Positions 1 through 12,357 are shown, counted from the first letter of the stretch. The stretch: DNA of 64,000 nt from Sordariomycetes sp. S80-01Y (GCA_037042185.1 JAXQJY010000030.1:558001-622000), one strand, 5' to 3'. Made by a program: numbers and translations. The notes: generated from the sequence alone by a model not told the origin.

Positions 1-500
1 AATGATGCTTCATGAAGCGCAACGCAAAACCAGCGAGCTGCAGCGCGCCCAGATCCGGGCCTCGCAACGAAAGCGCGCAGCCGCCGTCGCTTCTGGCAAG
101 CCTGAGCCCAGCGTGGACGTCGTTCGTCGTTCCATGTGCAAGTGTGATTACCCCGGCTGCACAAAGGCTTTCCGCCGAAACGAGCACCTGAAACGCCACA
201 AGCAGACGTAAGTACATGGCAGACACTGCACTCTCCGGCAATATCAACTAACACTATCATAGTTTCCACGGCGAAGGCCCCAACAGGTTCTGCTGCGAGT
301 TCTGCGGCAAGGATCAGTTCAACCGCCAGGATAACCTGAACAACCACCGCAAGCTCCACGCTCGGCCCAACAGCCGCAACAGGGGCGTGGAGTACATGCC
401 CGAGGCCGTTCCCGTCATCGAGCATGAGGAGCGCAGCCGCAAGAAGCGGGCACCTCCCAAATCCAAGTCTGTCAAGACAGAGGCGGATTACGGGCTGTGA
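1..500 (+). CDS. C2H2 zinc-finger transcription factor, C-terminal part (5' end outside window)
   Basis: This is the 3' end of a nuclear DNA-binding regulator. The reading frame enters the window open, splices at a GTAAGT donor at 208 to an acceptor ending at 262, and stops at 498-500 (exons <1..207 and 263..500). Two adjacent C2H2 fingers are visible. The first runs CxxxxxC...HLKRH and is split by the intron just after its last histidine. The second runs CEFCGKDQFNRQDNLNNHRKLH. A basic, lysine/proline-rich tail (RSRKKRAPPKSKSVK) that could be a nuclear localisation signal follows, and the protein ends about 45 residues after the second finger. Paired C-terminal fingers of this kind occur in developmental regulators such as BrlA-type proteins, but I cannot assign it to one. 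The DNA-binding role is secure; the target pathway is unknown. Confidence 0.85.
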
Positions 501-2413
501 AGCGTCTGGTCTTCGAGTATAAGCCTTGAGACAAGCAGGTCGAACCTGCATCAGGCGAGCGTGGCGGCTACTGCAGGGGACGTTTTGCTTTGCCTCTGCC
601 TCTCGGCTGGGGCGAAGTAATTTACTACTGGGTCGCTATCTTTGACTTTTGGGCGCTGTTGGTGTTATGATGTTTGTTACATTTCTTGCATTTTTCACGA
701 CATCCTTACCTTTGGATACCACTTTTTGCCGAGAACACTCTACGGAGGGAATTGGAGGAGATACCTTTCTGAATGACTGGGAAGACACGCACATTCACAC
801 TTCATCATTACATTCGCTTCATGCCATAGACCTGGGGCTGGTGACGGAAAACGGGGGCAAGGGTGGCAACCACCAAAAAGCGGGGGGGAACTTCTTGTAT
901 CAAACAATCTTTGTAATCTAGCATTTTCGAAATACTTGGGGGTGGACGGTGGAGAGATCCGGGGCCTCTTGGATGGGACGAGGTAGTGCGGAACTCAGCA
1001 GAGTGGCAAGGGGAGGAAAGGGGCGAGTGGCAGAGTAGTATGGGTCCAATACGAGACGTCGAGCCTTCCTCTGCGAAAACTTTTTGCATTAGCTCTCCAC
1101 AGTGGTGACTTCATTCGTAATGGCTGAGTTGGAAGAGACGGAAGTATGTCTAAGGTACGGATGGGGAGGTTTCAGATGCCAGGTACGTGACGCACGGAGG
1201 GTTGGGCCTCCTGCGGCGCTCGCGGAGAAGGGGAAGAGGCCTGAGCGAGCACTCCGCCGGCTTCGGGGGGAAAGTTCCTCGACGAAGCTTGATTCATGCA
1301 GGACCTCATGCAGGACTCAGTTATGCCAGGTACGACTCTCCATGGAGAGGAAGACGACGGCTCGCGAGGGTCTCGGATACCGTGCATTGCATAGGGGAAG
1401 TACGTCGGGTCGAGGTGAGGGAGTCACACTCCGCGGTTTTGGTCGCCGAAGTGACGGCACGGGGTGGCGAGACGTGCAAGACTCTGCTGAACGTGCCGAA
1501 CGTGCTATTGGCGGTATAATCTGCGGCATGGTGCAAGCGTAGTCGAACAGCTGGTAGACTACGTTGAGGCTGCCTTGAGAGCACGGCTCAGACGAGAGTG
1601 GCACGCGCACGTACTCCCACAGACTGAGCATTTATGGACCAAAAACTACTCATAGAACAATGATTGATCTATTTTCAACAGCAAGATACTTGAATTATCC
1701 CCATATGCTTGTAAAGTGGTCAACGACATCAGGCTGGGCGTCGTGTAAGTGGTTAGCGGTACGTACCTCTGTCAAGTGGCAGCGGCAGTGGCAGCGGCCT
1801 CGAAAAGCCCGAGCGCGCACACGCGGCGGGGTCTCAGCCCACGCTCACCTGGACATTGAGGTCAAGACGCCGTCGACATCACCACAAGCCAGCTCCAGCC
1901 CCAGCTCCAGCTCTCGTGCCGCGACAATCATGGCTTGATTCATCACTTTGTTCCTCGTTACGCTCGTGCAGCATCGCAAACCATCGAGTCTCCGATGATC
2001 TGCAAACGGCTGCAGCGACTGAGACCAGCCACCCCTCCCCTCCCCTCCCCTCCCCAGGACAGCCCCAGCCCCAGCCTCAGCGACGGCGTCAGCGTCAGCA
2101 CGCTGCGCATGGCCGGCGTTCGTTAGGGCCTGCACCTCGTTCGATCTGGTTCTGTCCGCACCGGGGACAAAGCGCACCGACAAAAGCAACGATATCACTG
2201 ATGCTTCTGCGCTTCGTCCTGGAGTCTTTGCATTGCTCTCGAGATCCGGTGCAGCCGACAATAGCAGCCACCTGGTCGAGTCTGGTTATTGGTCTTCCGG
2301 GCCGGCTGAATGACTGCGCCTGAGCCCACGGACCTACCCCAACAACTAATTCAAGTCCACAACCAGCAGCCCGCTAGTCCGATAGGACCTGGTCGTGGCC
2401 TGTGTCCTGCGAT
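501..2413. other. Intergenic, no gene seen
   Basis: Short overlapping frames on both strands lack domains, consistent splice structure or recognisable motifs. The stretch presumably holds the 3' UTR of the C2H2 gene and the promoter of the F-box/LRR gene. A CCCCT microsatellite lies at 2032-2055. Confidence 0.6.
2032..2055. repeat. (CCCCT)n microsatellite
   Basis: Four perfect CCCCT units followed by a partial unit. It forms a pyrimidine-rich tract about 360 bp upstream of the F-box/LRR gene. Confidence 0.9.
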
Positions 2414-4815
2414 ATGAGTGGTCTACCCTCTTACGATGAAGCTACGGCTCGGCCTGACTGGGCCAACATCGTGGCTCCGTACGTTGCCTTCAAGGATTAC
2501 CATGCTCTTTGTCTCGTCAGTCGCAGTTTCTGGCACGTGTTTGCGCCAAGGCTTTGGGGCAACTTGTTCCGCTCGGTTAGACAGGCTGGTCTGGACCCTA
2601 GTGATGGTGGGTAACCGCTCTGTCTTGGCCTGCTGTTGTGGTGCTGAACCGCTGACACCATCTCTGCACAGATCTGGCCTGGTGGTTTGACTTTGTGTTC
2701 AACAAGCTGAAGCCTGGCCGTATTAGGCTGCAGACGAGGGAGCTCATCCGTGTACTGGACGGGCGCAGTTTCGTAAAGGATGCTTATGACTTCTCATCTG
2801 ACCAGAATGAGCGGACTCTCCAGCAGAGCTTCAGACAGGCTCTCACATGGCTTCCCAACGTTGACTCACTGTTGTTCGACGAACATGCGGACTTGGATCC
2901 AAACTTCCTCGCTGGATTGGATGAAGACCTGAACCAGGACATTGTATGTCCCTCCCTGTTGAGCGTCGCTCACTGTCCGTACGCGCTGCCGAACAACTTC
3001 TTCGCTTCGCCATACTTGCAGGGGCTGGTGTACTTGGACATCTCAGGCGTCCCGGGCTCCATCACCTCTTTGTGCCGGCAGCCATCTAACACGCTGCCGG
3101 ACTTGCGTGTGCTCAAACTTCGTGGAAGGGAGCTTGGGGGAGTCGACTTCCAATTTCTGGTGCACAGATTCAGGCTTAAGCTTTGGAGCCTGGATATCAC
3201 TGACAACAATGTCAAAGACCCAGCCATCCGTGATCTCGTCCAGAAGTGCTTTCCGTCTACAACACTGCGGTCCTCAGCTCATTTTGCACGAGAAGGCAAG
3301 CTTGAGATTGACCAAGAAAGGGGCAGCACCCTCTCCGGACCGTTCGTCCGCATCGAGGAGTCTGAGCGTAGCGGGAGCTTCAGCCATCCTGAGCGCTACT
3401 TGCCAGATTCCCCCATGTACCACGCCAATCCGGATGACGGACCACAGGAGTATCACGTTTTCCGCTCCGACGGCTTGCAGTCTATCCGTCAAGACTCAGC
3501 CGACGCGGGCAGTGCGGTGCTCTCAGAGACAGACAACTTCGCCGTGATCGAGGACTACCGCTCCGCTCGGGGTCTGACGCACCTCCACCTATCCAACAAC
3601 CAGATATCGGCCGAGGGCGTTGCCGAGCTCGTCCAGACATCTAATGGTCATCTAGAGAACCTGTCATGCGATGACATGCCACTTCTACCGCCCGGCGATT
3701 ACCAAAGCCGATGGCCACCATCCGCCAGCCTCAGGGGCATCATCGGGAATGCTCACATCTTCCGACCTGTCATCTCATCCAACCTCTCTGTACTTCGCAT
3801 ACACCACTCGCTAGTCACTCACATACCCACCCTCCAGCACGAAGGTTTCTCGACTCTTGCACGCCTGCACGTTTCTGAGAACACCATCTACCCACGCATC
3901 CAAGCCGCCTTCCCACAATCCTACGTCCCAGACATGAACCCACGTCTGACGTCCTTGACCCTCACCAAGATTCCCCGGCGCTCTTCAGGTCCTCTCATCG
4001 CTCGGCTCGTCACTTTTCTCAAACTGCTCTCCGAACAAGAACGCGCAATCCAGGACTCCAGGCCCGCTGCGTCATCATGGCGGGGCCCACGTCTCTTGAA
4101 GGGTCTGAGACACCTCAGGCTCGAGTTCGAGCCCGACCCAATGCAGGAAGGATTTTCCGCGTCTGAGGACCTCGACGCGGAGGAACTGATGAACAGCGGG
4201 GAGAAGAGCTTTTCTTTCTTCGGGAATGAGTGGACGGGTGCCGCTGCGGTGCGGGCGCCTGCCGCTGCGGAGGCGGAAGAGAAGCTTGATGTGAGACAGG
4301 AGGAGAATTCCAGCGCCGACGGCGACAATGCTGTACCGCCATATTCGGACCGAAACGATGAGGAGTTTATGACATATCACGGGGAGTGGAAAGGCAAGAC
4401 GTTTGAAGTGCCGGTGTGGATTGGGAAATCCCTGGCAAGTAAAGAGGCGATCCATGACTACAGGTCGCTGGTGGACAAGCATGGTCTCACAGATAGGGTC
4501 GGACCCGTCACACCGGCACAGGCCCTAGCTGGAGCTCCGGCAAGCTCGTTCGTCGATCACAAAGCTTGGATGTTATCTGTCATGCCCAAGAAGCTGGAAG
4601 CACCGGCGGCCAAAGAGCTCCTCGGAATGCGGGATGTCCTCGCCGAGCTCAAGGCGTATCGGCACCAAGGCCGGACCAAGTTCACCGACTTGAAACAGCA
4701 GAATGGATCTCGGCCGACATTACTTGGCGAGCCGCACTTCTTCTGGACGGGAAAGCTGGAGGTCTCCATAGAGGAACCGGCGACTCATTCACGGCCGTCG
4801 CAGTACTGGCGATGA
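2414..4815 (+). CDS. F-box-like / leucine-rich repeat protein
   Basis: Two exons, 2414..2606 and 2672..4815, give about 778 residues. The first in-frame ATG is at 2414. The N-terminus (residues about 8-60) has the layout of a fungal F-box: a hydrophobic segment, then ALCLVSRSFW and HVFAPRLW, which normally bind Skp1. The rest contains scattered leucine-rich motifs such as LRVLKLRGREL, LWSLDITDNNV and LTHLHLSNNQIS, spaced as in LRR proteins of SCF ligases. A glutamate- and alanine-rich low-complexity stretch lies near residues 590-640. By family it would be a substrate-receptor subunit of an SCF ubiquitin ligase, but the F-box is divergent and the substrate is unknown. It is convergent with the GH12 gene, whose stop codon lies about 90 bp away. 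Confidence 0.8.
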
Positions 4816-4904
4816 GATAGTAACGCGCTTGTATGTACATGTTAGATTGACTACGGAGGCGGCTATATACGGCCTGCCCATCGTCTAACCGAGGTCTACC
4901 CAGC

Positions 4905-5724
4905 TTAAGCAACAGTCGCAGAGTAGCTGGTGGTAGTGAATGTAACGTCGGTACCGACAAACGGCTCCGTTCCAGCTCCCACGCTCTGCACGACCTTGGT
5001 CGCATCCACCCCTTGCTCAGCGACGAGGTAGCTCGTGAAGTCCACCAGGTCACCGCTGAAGTTCTCAACGTTGCCGCTGCTGGCGACGAAGCTGTACACC
5101 TCCATCTGGCTGTGGCTGCCGTAGAACAGATCCCAGCTCTGCCCGTTGACGTCGACGGTGGCGATGGGCGAGCCGGTGCTCGAGATGGGCCCGGCGCCGC
5201 CGAAGGCGCCCAGCCAGATCATGAACTCGTAGGCCGGGGCGGAGTCGGCCGTGTCTCCGGTGAAGATGTCGAAGGCGACGTTGGTGGTGAAGTCGCCGGC
5301 GCCGGAGTAGCTGGTTCGCGTTAACACCTTGTCCCTTCTCTGGTTGCCCCAAGGCCTTGAAGACGTGAGGCGAGAAAAAAGGGAAAACTTGCCTCCAAGC
5401 CCACTCGGCCTGAATGCTGCTGACCTCGCTCAGAGGCTTCGGGTCCGCCTCGACGACCACGTTGGGGTAGCTCTTGACGCTGCTCGGGCCGCCAACCCAG
5501 GTCCAGTCGACAGACCAGCTCAGGGTGCCGTCGGCGGAGAGGCCATTGTTGGTGGTGCACTGCTCGCCCGAATCCGCCGAGTCCTGGCCCCAGAGGTTGT
5601 TGTAGACGGTGTAGGGGCCGGAGACCTCGGAGTCCCACTGGCCGCAGAAGGTGTCGCGCTTGGAGAGGAGGGGGGAGGCGGTGGTGAGGGTCGCGAGGGT
5701 GGTGGCGAAGACGACGGACTTCAT
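4905..5724 (-). CDS. GH12 endo-beta-1,4-glucanase / xyloglucanase, secreted
   Basis: Two exons on the minus strand (5724..5393 and 5310..4905) give 245 residues, the usual size for glycoside hydrolase family 12. Residues 1-17 form a signal peptide and LLSKR may be a propeptide site. Family landmarks are FCGQWDS near the N-terminus, YEFMIWLG with the nucleophile Glu139, and GTEPF with the acid/base Glu226. The enzyme should cut internal beta-1,4-glucan or xyloglucan bonds outside the cell. The intron joint is odd. The best joint, giving the conserved W-S-Y-S-G, uses a GC donor (GCAAGT at 5392-5387) and an acceptor just before 5310. Forcing a GT donor would break the motif. Whether it prefers cellulose, mixed-linkage glucan or xyloglucan cannot be read from the sequence. 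Confidence 0.92.
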
Positions 5725-5812
5725 AGCGGCGATTTTGAGATACGGTCTTTCGGGGTGGGTAGAGCTTCTCAGTCGGGACCGGACTTAGGCTGCTTCGCAT
5801 GAACGGGGAGAG

Positions 5813-5820
5813 CTTATAAG
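5813..5820 (-). promoter_or_regulatory. TATA-like element of the GH12 gene
   Basis: The palindromic CTTATAAG sits about 90 bp upstream of the GH12 start codon, a normal distance for a fungal TATA box. It is a prediction from position and sequence only. Confidence 0.45.
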
Positions 5821-8243
5821 TGACTTCTGGCTAGGGATCTACATTGCTCCTATATCACAAATGGCGAACCCGAAAAGGAGACGCTCCGTCTCGAGACCTA
5901 TGCGCTCCAATAGTCAAACAGCAGGACGCCTTGACATCCGTAAAACCCGTCGGCATCGCCATTTCCAACCAATGACACCCGCACCGTCCAGGCTATTCGC
6001 TCTCCCGCACCCCGGGGCCACCTCCGAGTCCGCGATCGATACCCGGAGCAGAATGTGGGGAACCCCGGAGGTTGGACCACCGATTGGCGGGAAAACCGGC
6101 CGGCAGTTGGGGCGCGCGTTTCACCGGGCGGGATCCGGGGAAGCTGGTCGCGAAAAAAACAAAACACACGCTGGTGCTGGTGATTTTCAGTTACTGCGGG
6201 CTCACGGGACGTGGTTTATAGTGTGCAAGCTGATCAAGTCGCATCCGTGGACGCTGTTTGTCATGTCGCAGGTAAGTAAGCCTCGACGTCATCGCCGGAC
6301 GGAGTCGCGTCTATGGCGAAATGTATGTAAATGTTGTTCAAGAGTCCACTGCTGTTACGCACTGAAAGTCGATTAAAGTCTAAAGCTGAATATGCCCTTC
6401 CTCATGGTTGAATGATGTAACAAAATTTTAATGACACGGTAAATGAAGCTCGAAACACGTTGTGTGTCCTTCGACCGCATCAGTTTCATTAACGCGGCTT
6501 GCTCATAGCGTTGCCGCGTGGCGTACGCCGCGTGTTTAGATCTGAGGCTCAGTCCTGGCTTCAATATTCTCATAAGATTGTCGATGTTCAAATCACCAAG
6601 CTCGAAACATTTCGCCCACCTGGACGTAGCTTTGCCCGATATTGCTGTCAGTTCCGGTTCACGTCTTAAAGGTGAGGGGACGGTTAGAGCGCGACCGCAG
6701 ATCGCGTCTCTTTCTGGAGTTCGTCGCAATCAGCTTGAACTGCCGATGGTTTCTGCGCTAAATTGCCCCAACCACCTCATGCGCTCACTCTCAGGCTAGT
6801 TCTACCTCCATCTTGGACCAGTTGATCGGCACGGGCTGAATTGAACGCATGGTCTCTGAGCTTCACCGGGCTTGGCACCGCCCAATCAGCAGCCCCGCGG
6901 AGTCCACGGACTTACAAGACACACACAGCTGCCATCGCCTGTCCAGCATGCCCCGAGGGCTTGGGTACCTGATCAGTGCGGCCGATAAGAAACACGCGGG
7001 CCGATTAGATGTCTGACCTCCGTGAGACGGGGGCGTGCGGTGTAGCCTCGCTGTCTTAGAACGGCAAGCCGTTTTGGCTGCTTGCTAGATCAGGAAATAG
7101 CTTTGAGACTGTTCCAAAATCTCGAGCTGGAGCTGCACTAAGTGCTTGGGAGCATTAAGTGAGGCGACAGCTGGCAAGACCGGGATGCCCGGCGGCTTGG
7201 TTAGGATCGGTAGTTGATGAGGATGACACTGCTTGGTGACCACGCCGCCGATCACAGCGCATCACCAAATGAACGTACTTGGATAATGCGAGTTTACTCC
7301 TCTTCATATTAAATGCTCTAGTTTAGTATTGTTTTTCAATTTCGGGCATCTTTATGCATTAGCTCGGGCGATGCAATTGCCTTGTAGACTGCGTGCGCGT
7401 GATATTCTCGTAAGTGTTGAAAAGCAACCTACACGGTTGAAGCAACGGTTGTTTTAGTGGTAACAACCCATAATGTATGTTGCAAGTAAACATCAACAAT
7501 AGCAGCACTGAACTTGTTCTTCAAAACTCGCGAAATTTAGAAGTGACATGAAGGGACTTATACGCTGAGGCGTAGTGCCACCCACAATCAACGTATTCTT
7601 GAACCCTTTCGCATAGGGTAGCTCATACGGACGTCCTATCTAGGAAGCGCCCATCACCTCCGTTCCTCAAGAAAGTTGCTGTTGTTTTAAACCTGCCATC
7701 AGAAGGCTTAGGTTGATTTTGATATTATATTATGAGAAGGTGCCTCGGGTACGTGTATTTCGAGTATGCCCCTACTCCCAGAAGAAAACAGCCACTAGAC
7801 TATGAATATTCAACACCACAAGCTTGAAGGCAGGCGCCTGGCGTATTAAGGTGATGCTCAAAGAGTGCCAATGCGCTTTCTCCATACTTAGAGATCTTCT
7901 GTTCGTGTAAAGTAGCTGCATATCCTGATCTTTCAAGCCAAGCAGCCCAGAGCTCTTGTTGAGGGCTGGAGGTCAGGATGATGCCCCATACGACAGCCGA
8001 CGACCCAAACCAGCCCCTGTTCCCTATCACCACCTGTGCTTCGTTCCCTTCTCTGGATATAGTACCTGCTCGAGGAGAATGAAAGGCGAGAGAGGTCATT
8101 CACCGAAGCTGAACATGACCCATAATCACATTCTTAAAATGGCGGTTTACTGACGGCGTGACCTATATAGAGGTCTTGGAAAGCTCTGAAGACAGTGCTG
8201 AATCTTTCAGTGATCTGTATTGTCTTTTCTCTTCTTTTGCTCT
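5821..8243. other. Intergenic, no gene supported
   Basis: This is one of the longer gene-free stretches. Open frames at 5861-6376 (+), 6373-6729 (-) and 7800-8099 (-) show no recognised domain, no splice partners and no typical start context. The middle part (about 6370-7750) is richer in A and T than its surroundings but shows no terminal repeats or transposon motifs. Confidence 0.5.
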
Positions 8244-8990
8244 CTAGGACAGTGGTGTAGGCTCGCTGCTGCCGGAAGAACTGATAGTCGTATACGCTAT
8301 CTCAACATCTGAAGAATCGCCTCGCAGTACGGTGCCCAGCTCTTTGGCTGCTTCGAGCAGCCCTTCGTCAGACAAAGGCTCCAGGGCGTCTAGAATAAAC
8401 AACACCCGGCTGGAGGAATCAGTGAGCGCCGTGCGCGGGCCCTGCCTCCAGTTCCAGCGCCGACAGGTGATGCCCGCCCCATCGCACCAAATCGGCTCTC
8501 CCGGCGCGGCATTCTCGACCACGCTCTCACCACCGGAGAAGGATTCAAAGCGCTCTTCACCCGTGGCCCGGATTAGGAAGGGCGAACCATCGTATCTGTC
8601 CAGATCCTCTCCGCCCACCGGCACCTGATGCTTGACCGAGATGGCGTTGTAAATATCCGTGAGCCTGTTGACGCGGGGAAGACCGCCCTGGGCACGGCGA
8701 GTCAGCGCCTCGATGCTGCTGCGGACCTTGCCGGGCTTGGCGCCAAATGCCTTGTACGTCTGGCGCCACGCTGAGATGTGCGGCAGCTCCGTCACAGGGG
8801 TGGCGGACAGCAGGTCGGTAGCCTTTTTCTCTGCTTCGACAAGGAGCGCCTCGCTGGCGGCGTCGCTGGCGGCCGGGGTGATGCCCTCGATCACCATCAG
8901 CAGGGCCCGGTAGTCAGGCCGGAGCTGAAAGATTTCGGGGGCGATGCGCGCCTCGCGAAGGATGTTGAGAGCGGTAGATTTGGGGGCCAT
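8244..8990 (-). CDS. B3/B4 (PheRS beta-like) tRNA-editing-domain protein
   Basis: This intronless gene encodes 248 residues; the ATG at 8990 is chosen because the conserved domain begins soon after it. The protein is a stand-alone B3/B4 domain (COG3382 type), the fold that edits mischarged tRNA in the beta subunit of phenylalanyl-tRNA synthetase. Visible family landmarks are WRQTYKAFGAKPGK, RVNRLTDIYNAISV, PVGGEDLDRYDG, EPIWCDGAGITCRRWNWRQG and TRVLFILDAL. By homology it may hydrolyse a wrong aminoacyl-tRNA or bind tRNA in trans; the cognate amino acid is unknown. Such free-standing proteins are common in bacteria and patchy in fungi, and the lack of introns is compatible with ancient transfer, which only a tree could show. 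It lies next to, but is probably not part of, the carrier/aldolase block. Confidence 0.85.
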   Translation of the reverse strand: MAPKSTALNILREARIAPEIFQLRPDYRALLMVIEGITPAASDAASEALLVEAEKKATDLLSATPVTELPHISAWRQTYKAFGAKPGKVRSSIEALTRRAQGGLPRVNRLTDIYNAISVKHQVPVGGEDLDRYDGSPFLIRATGEERFESFSGGESVVENAAPGEPIWCDGAGITCRRWNWRQGPRTALTDSSSRVLFILDALEPLSDEGLLEAAKELGTVLRGDSSDVEIAYTTISSSGSSEPTPLS

Positions 8991-9614
8991 GTTTGAAAGT
9001 TGCTTGGGTAAGTTCGGATGAGGAGGGATTGAAGCTCTTATACTCGACATTGAATGCAACAAAGGAAAAAAATCGAGAAACTTCGGGATGTGGCATAGAC
9101 GGCACATACCCATATCGGAGATCTAGCCATAATAGCCCCGGACTCGGGATCGGGGCGCGCCCTTCGGGTGGGCCTGATGTCAGAGTATCCAGTCTTGTTT
9201 AGCGGGAAGTTTCCAATTTTTAGGTAAGTTTGAGCACATCAAACTCTGATACTTACTCCCATCTCAGCAGCTTCTCAGAACAGGGGAAAGAAAAAAAAAA
9301 GCTTGTCGACCAATCAGGTAACAGGGTCGGGATACATTATTGAATCATCACAAATGGTCTGCTGCTCTGAAAGACATGTAAAGCGGGGACCGTTGCTAAC
9401 GCGATTCATTGGAGCTAACTAAGACTCATGAAGGTTCGGAGGCGCTCTGTGTGGAAAATACAGTCTGCGAGATTCAATCTCCCGGCCTCGGCGGTGCCTC
9501 GCATCGAGGAACCCAGTGCACCTGGCCCTGTCCGCAGAACGCCTCGAGTACGCTCCTCCTACAACGCCTTTCTAGCTTCCAGAAGATGAGGTAGCCAGTC
9601 CTGACAAGGAGAAC
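8991..9614. other. Intergenic
   Basis: Promoter side of the B3/B4 gene and 3' flank of the MFS gene. An A-rich run lies at about 9291-9300. No gene or structured RNA seen. Confidence 0.6.
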
Positions 9615-11333
9615 TCAGGTAGCATAGCGCCAGCTGTTGACAACACCAGTCTCCTCCTGCTCCTTGTCAAGCTTCTTGTTCTTGTGGATACTCAACCAAC
9701 GAGTGACAATGCATGCAATGATGCTGGCGCCGCAGCCGAAAATGATGATACCACCGCCAGTCTCGTAGCGAGGCTCCTGGTTGCGAAGGAAGAAGTAAGG
9801 AGAGAACCAGTGAGAGACTGACGAAACACAATTGGCGATGGCAATGAGAGCGGCACGCTTGGTGCGGGGACGAGGCACGACCGTTGTTTCCCAAGGAATT
9901 TGAATCTTTGAACCAAATCAGCTTACAGAAATCAAGCATTTAATGTAGGTAACTCACGTTCAGTGCGATGAATGGTCCAGTGCAGAGCAGGAACAGACTG
10001 AAGTAGCGAGCCGCTACGTTGAGGGTGCTGATCATGATGACCGTGCCAACGAGGGCTGCGAACATGGCACCGCAAATATGCCAGCAGTGCTCCAGCATGC
10101 GACCTGATGACCACGAAACTAGAAGAGTCACGGCATAGGCGAAGATGTATGGTGGCGCTTGAATGAGGTATGTGATGGTCTCGTTGAAGCCAAGAGTGTT
10201 GACAATCTGGAAGTCATTAGTAAGAGCCCCTGAAAGGATAATAATTCGGGCTTACCGAGGGGAAGAAATCTTTGAAAGACTGCGCAATGATGAAGAAGAA
10301 ATGCATGGCCGCGAAGCACCACGTGTAAGGCTCCTTGACAGCCATCCAGAACCCGCCCCAGTAACCGCCCTCGTCGTCTTCTGCGATACCGCCAGCATTG
10401 ACAAGCTGGCGATACTGAGCCATCTGCGTCTCCTCCTCAGTGAAGTAGCCGCCACCGGTGTTGTCTGGAAAGTTGGGAAGAGCCCAGAAACCGAGGAGAG
10501 CAACGAGAATACTGACGATGCCCTCAAGTAGCAGAAACCACTGCCACGCCGAGAGGTTGGCGATGCCGTCCATGTTCGTGAGAACGCCAGCGGCGAGGAG
10601 GCCAGAGAATGCATTGGAGATGATATTACCGGCGTGCCAGATGGCCATGCGGTAGGGCGTCTCCTTCTTGACATACCATGACGAAGACATCAGAGCCACA
10701 CCGGGTAGAAAGGGGCCTTCGGTCACGCCAACTAGGAAGCGGCACAGCATAAAGCCCCACGCAGACTTGACCGCGGGCATGCAGATGGTGACGAATGACC
10801 AGCCTAACATGACGCAGGGAAGGATTATGCGAGGTCGACCTTTGGCGATGATGATATTGGCGGGAATCTGGGTGATGATGTAGCCGACGTAGAAGAGCGA
10901 GATGCCGGCGGACCATTCGACGTCAGTCATGTGAAGGTCTGATTGCATGCCGGCGAGACGGGCGTTGGCTACATTGATGCGGTCAAGGTAGCTGAAAAGA
11001 TGTTAGAAAAGGATATTCGACCACCTGACCAAATCGAACCTACTTCATCAGAAGCATGAGAGTGATGACTACGAGGAACCGCCAGTCCAGCTTCTTCAAA
11101 ACGGCCTTGTTCAACGCATAGAGCTTCTCGGGAGAGGCCTCAGCCAGAAGGGAGTATCGCTGACGGAGGTTCCAAAGTTCCTCTTCCGTGAGGCCGCCAC
11201 CGATGTCAGCGTGGACCGGCATGAGCTCTCGCTCCTCGACCATGCCATCGTGCTTCTTGGTTGAGTCCAGGCTCTGACGGGGAGCATCCTTCTTGGACTC
11301 GGAGGAGGCACGCGGTGCCTGAGGGGCAGTCAT
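9615..11333 (-). CDS. MFS transporter, Dal5/allantoate permease-like (anion:cation symporter)
   Basis: Four exons on the minus strand, 11333..11044, 10991..10256, 10206..9958 and 9905..9615, give 521 residues. The joints restore NYLDRINVANARLAG after the first intron and ETTVVPRPRTKRAAL after the third, both typical of the fungal Dal5 family. The protein has a charged cytosolic N-terminus of about 85 residues followed by some 12 membrane segments, with the family-type GVTEGPFLPGVALMSSSWY loop. Members carry anionic carboxylates such as allantoate, nicotinate, tartrate and related acids into the cell with protons or cations. It is transcribed away from the Zn2Cys6 gene at 12358 across a 1 kb gap, and next come a 2-hydroxyacid dehydrogenase and an aldolase. 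That suggests an organic acid as substrate, but this is inference. Confidence 0.9.
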
Positions 11334-12357
11334 GGTAAGATCTGAAAGTATGATTGCCGGGTTTGAGGAGAACTCGGTTGTCTGTTGAGAGCGAGGGACC
11401 AGCTTTGAACCTCGAGGCCTGAGCTCTCCTTTATCCTAGAACTTCGACAAGCGTGGAGCCCCACAAACTACCCCGGACAAGAATGCCTGCGCATGGTCCT
11501 CGTCCGAATAAGTTTGGCTATGTCGGGAGATCAATTGGGGTTGGAGTCCTCACGGTCCTTGGCCCGATGAAAACTCGCCTGAACATAAGCGTCGAAAGAG
11601 AGGGTTGTCCGGGGTGTGGAGTCAGTCATAGTCTGGCCGGAGGTGGCCCGCAGGTCATCCGCGAGGGTTTCGGTGGTCGTCCGTTGCAGCCTTTGTCATT
11701 CTTGGCACCACAAGCCCGGCATTTATGGGGCGCAGCTGAAAAAAAGAGAGACCCAAAAGACAGGGTTAGACTTGGCAATGCTTTCTCCCCACGATGCTGG
11801 GGAGTTGCAGCGTGCGGGGAGACGCTGGGGACGGAGTGAGAGCGGGCGAACCCTGCGATTCGAAGGGTCAGGTCCGATGGGTGGGAGCTTGTGCAAAGTT
11901 CGCTTCAGCTGTGGTTAGCATGACGACTTTACGAGTCAAGAATGGGATGCTTTTAGTATGCAACGTGATCGTAACAGATGTGTGGGCTTTAGCGTCGGTT
12001 GTCTCGCTCATGGCTTCGAGGAACGCCTTCACCCAAGGCACACCAGGCAGAGAGACAAGTGTCGTAGAGACGCCATACAGGCTAGAAATGAGTTAGTGAA
12101 AGAGATTGAGAAATGGGAGGCCTGAGATTGGTTTTCTCGTTGCGTGTCAAGTGGACAGCTGATGTTTTCGTTGCGTTGTCCTGTGGCTTCAAGTTTCAAG
12201 GTTGCTGACCCGCCCACAGTCGTGACTTCCACTTCCCATCATCAACGTCGACCTCAAACTCAACAGGACACGTGAGCGCGCCAAATCTTTTCAACGTTCC
12301 AGCACTGCGTCCAAAAGCCACTAAAATGCTTCCCATGGTTCCCACTGATTGTGCATC
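11334..12357. promoter_or_regulatory. Divergent promoter region between MFS carrier and Zn2Cys6 gene
   Basis: About 1 kb separates the two start codons. A CGG-N7-CCG inverted repeat lies at 11671-11683, a spacing used by some Zn2Cys6 dimers. I saw no CGG-N4-CCG site here. Open frames in the stretch have no domains. Confidence 0.4.

Noticed and set aside
5861-6376. Plus-strand frame of 171 codons upstream of the GH12 gene
   Set aside because: Arg/Pro-rich translation without domains, in a position expected to be promoter.
6373-6729. Minus-strand frame of 118 codons
   Set aside because: No recognisable motif and no supporting gene structure around it.
6370-7800. Possible degraded transposon in the A/T-richer spacer
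   Set aside because: No terminal repeats, target-site duplications or transposase-like frames could be seen.
7800-8099. Minus-strand frame of 99 codons just downstream of the B3/B4 gene
   Set aside because: No domain, and composition like the surrounding non-coding DNA.
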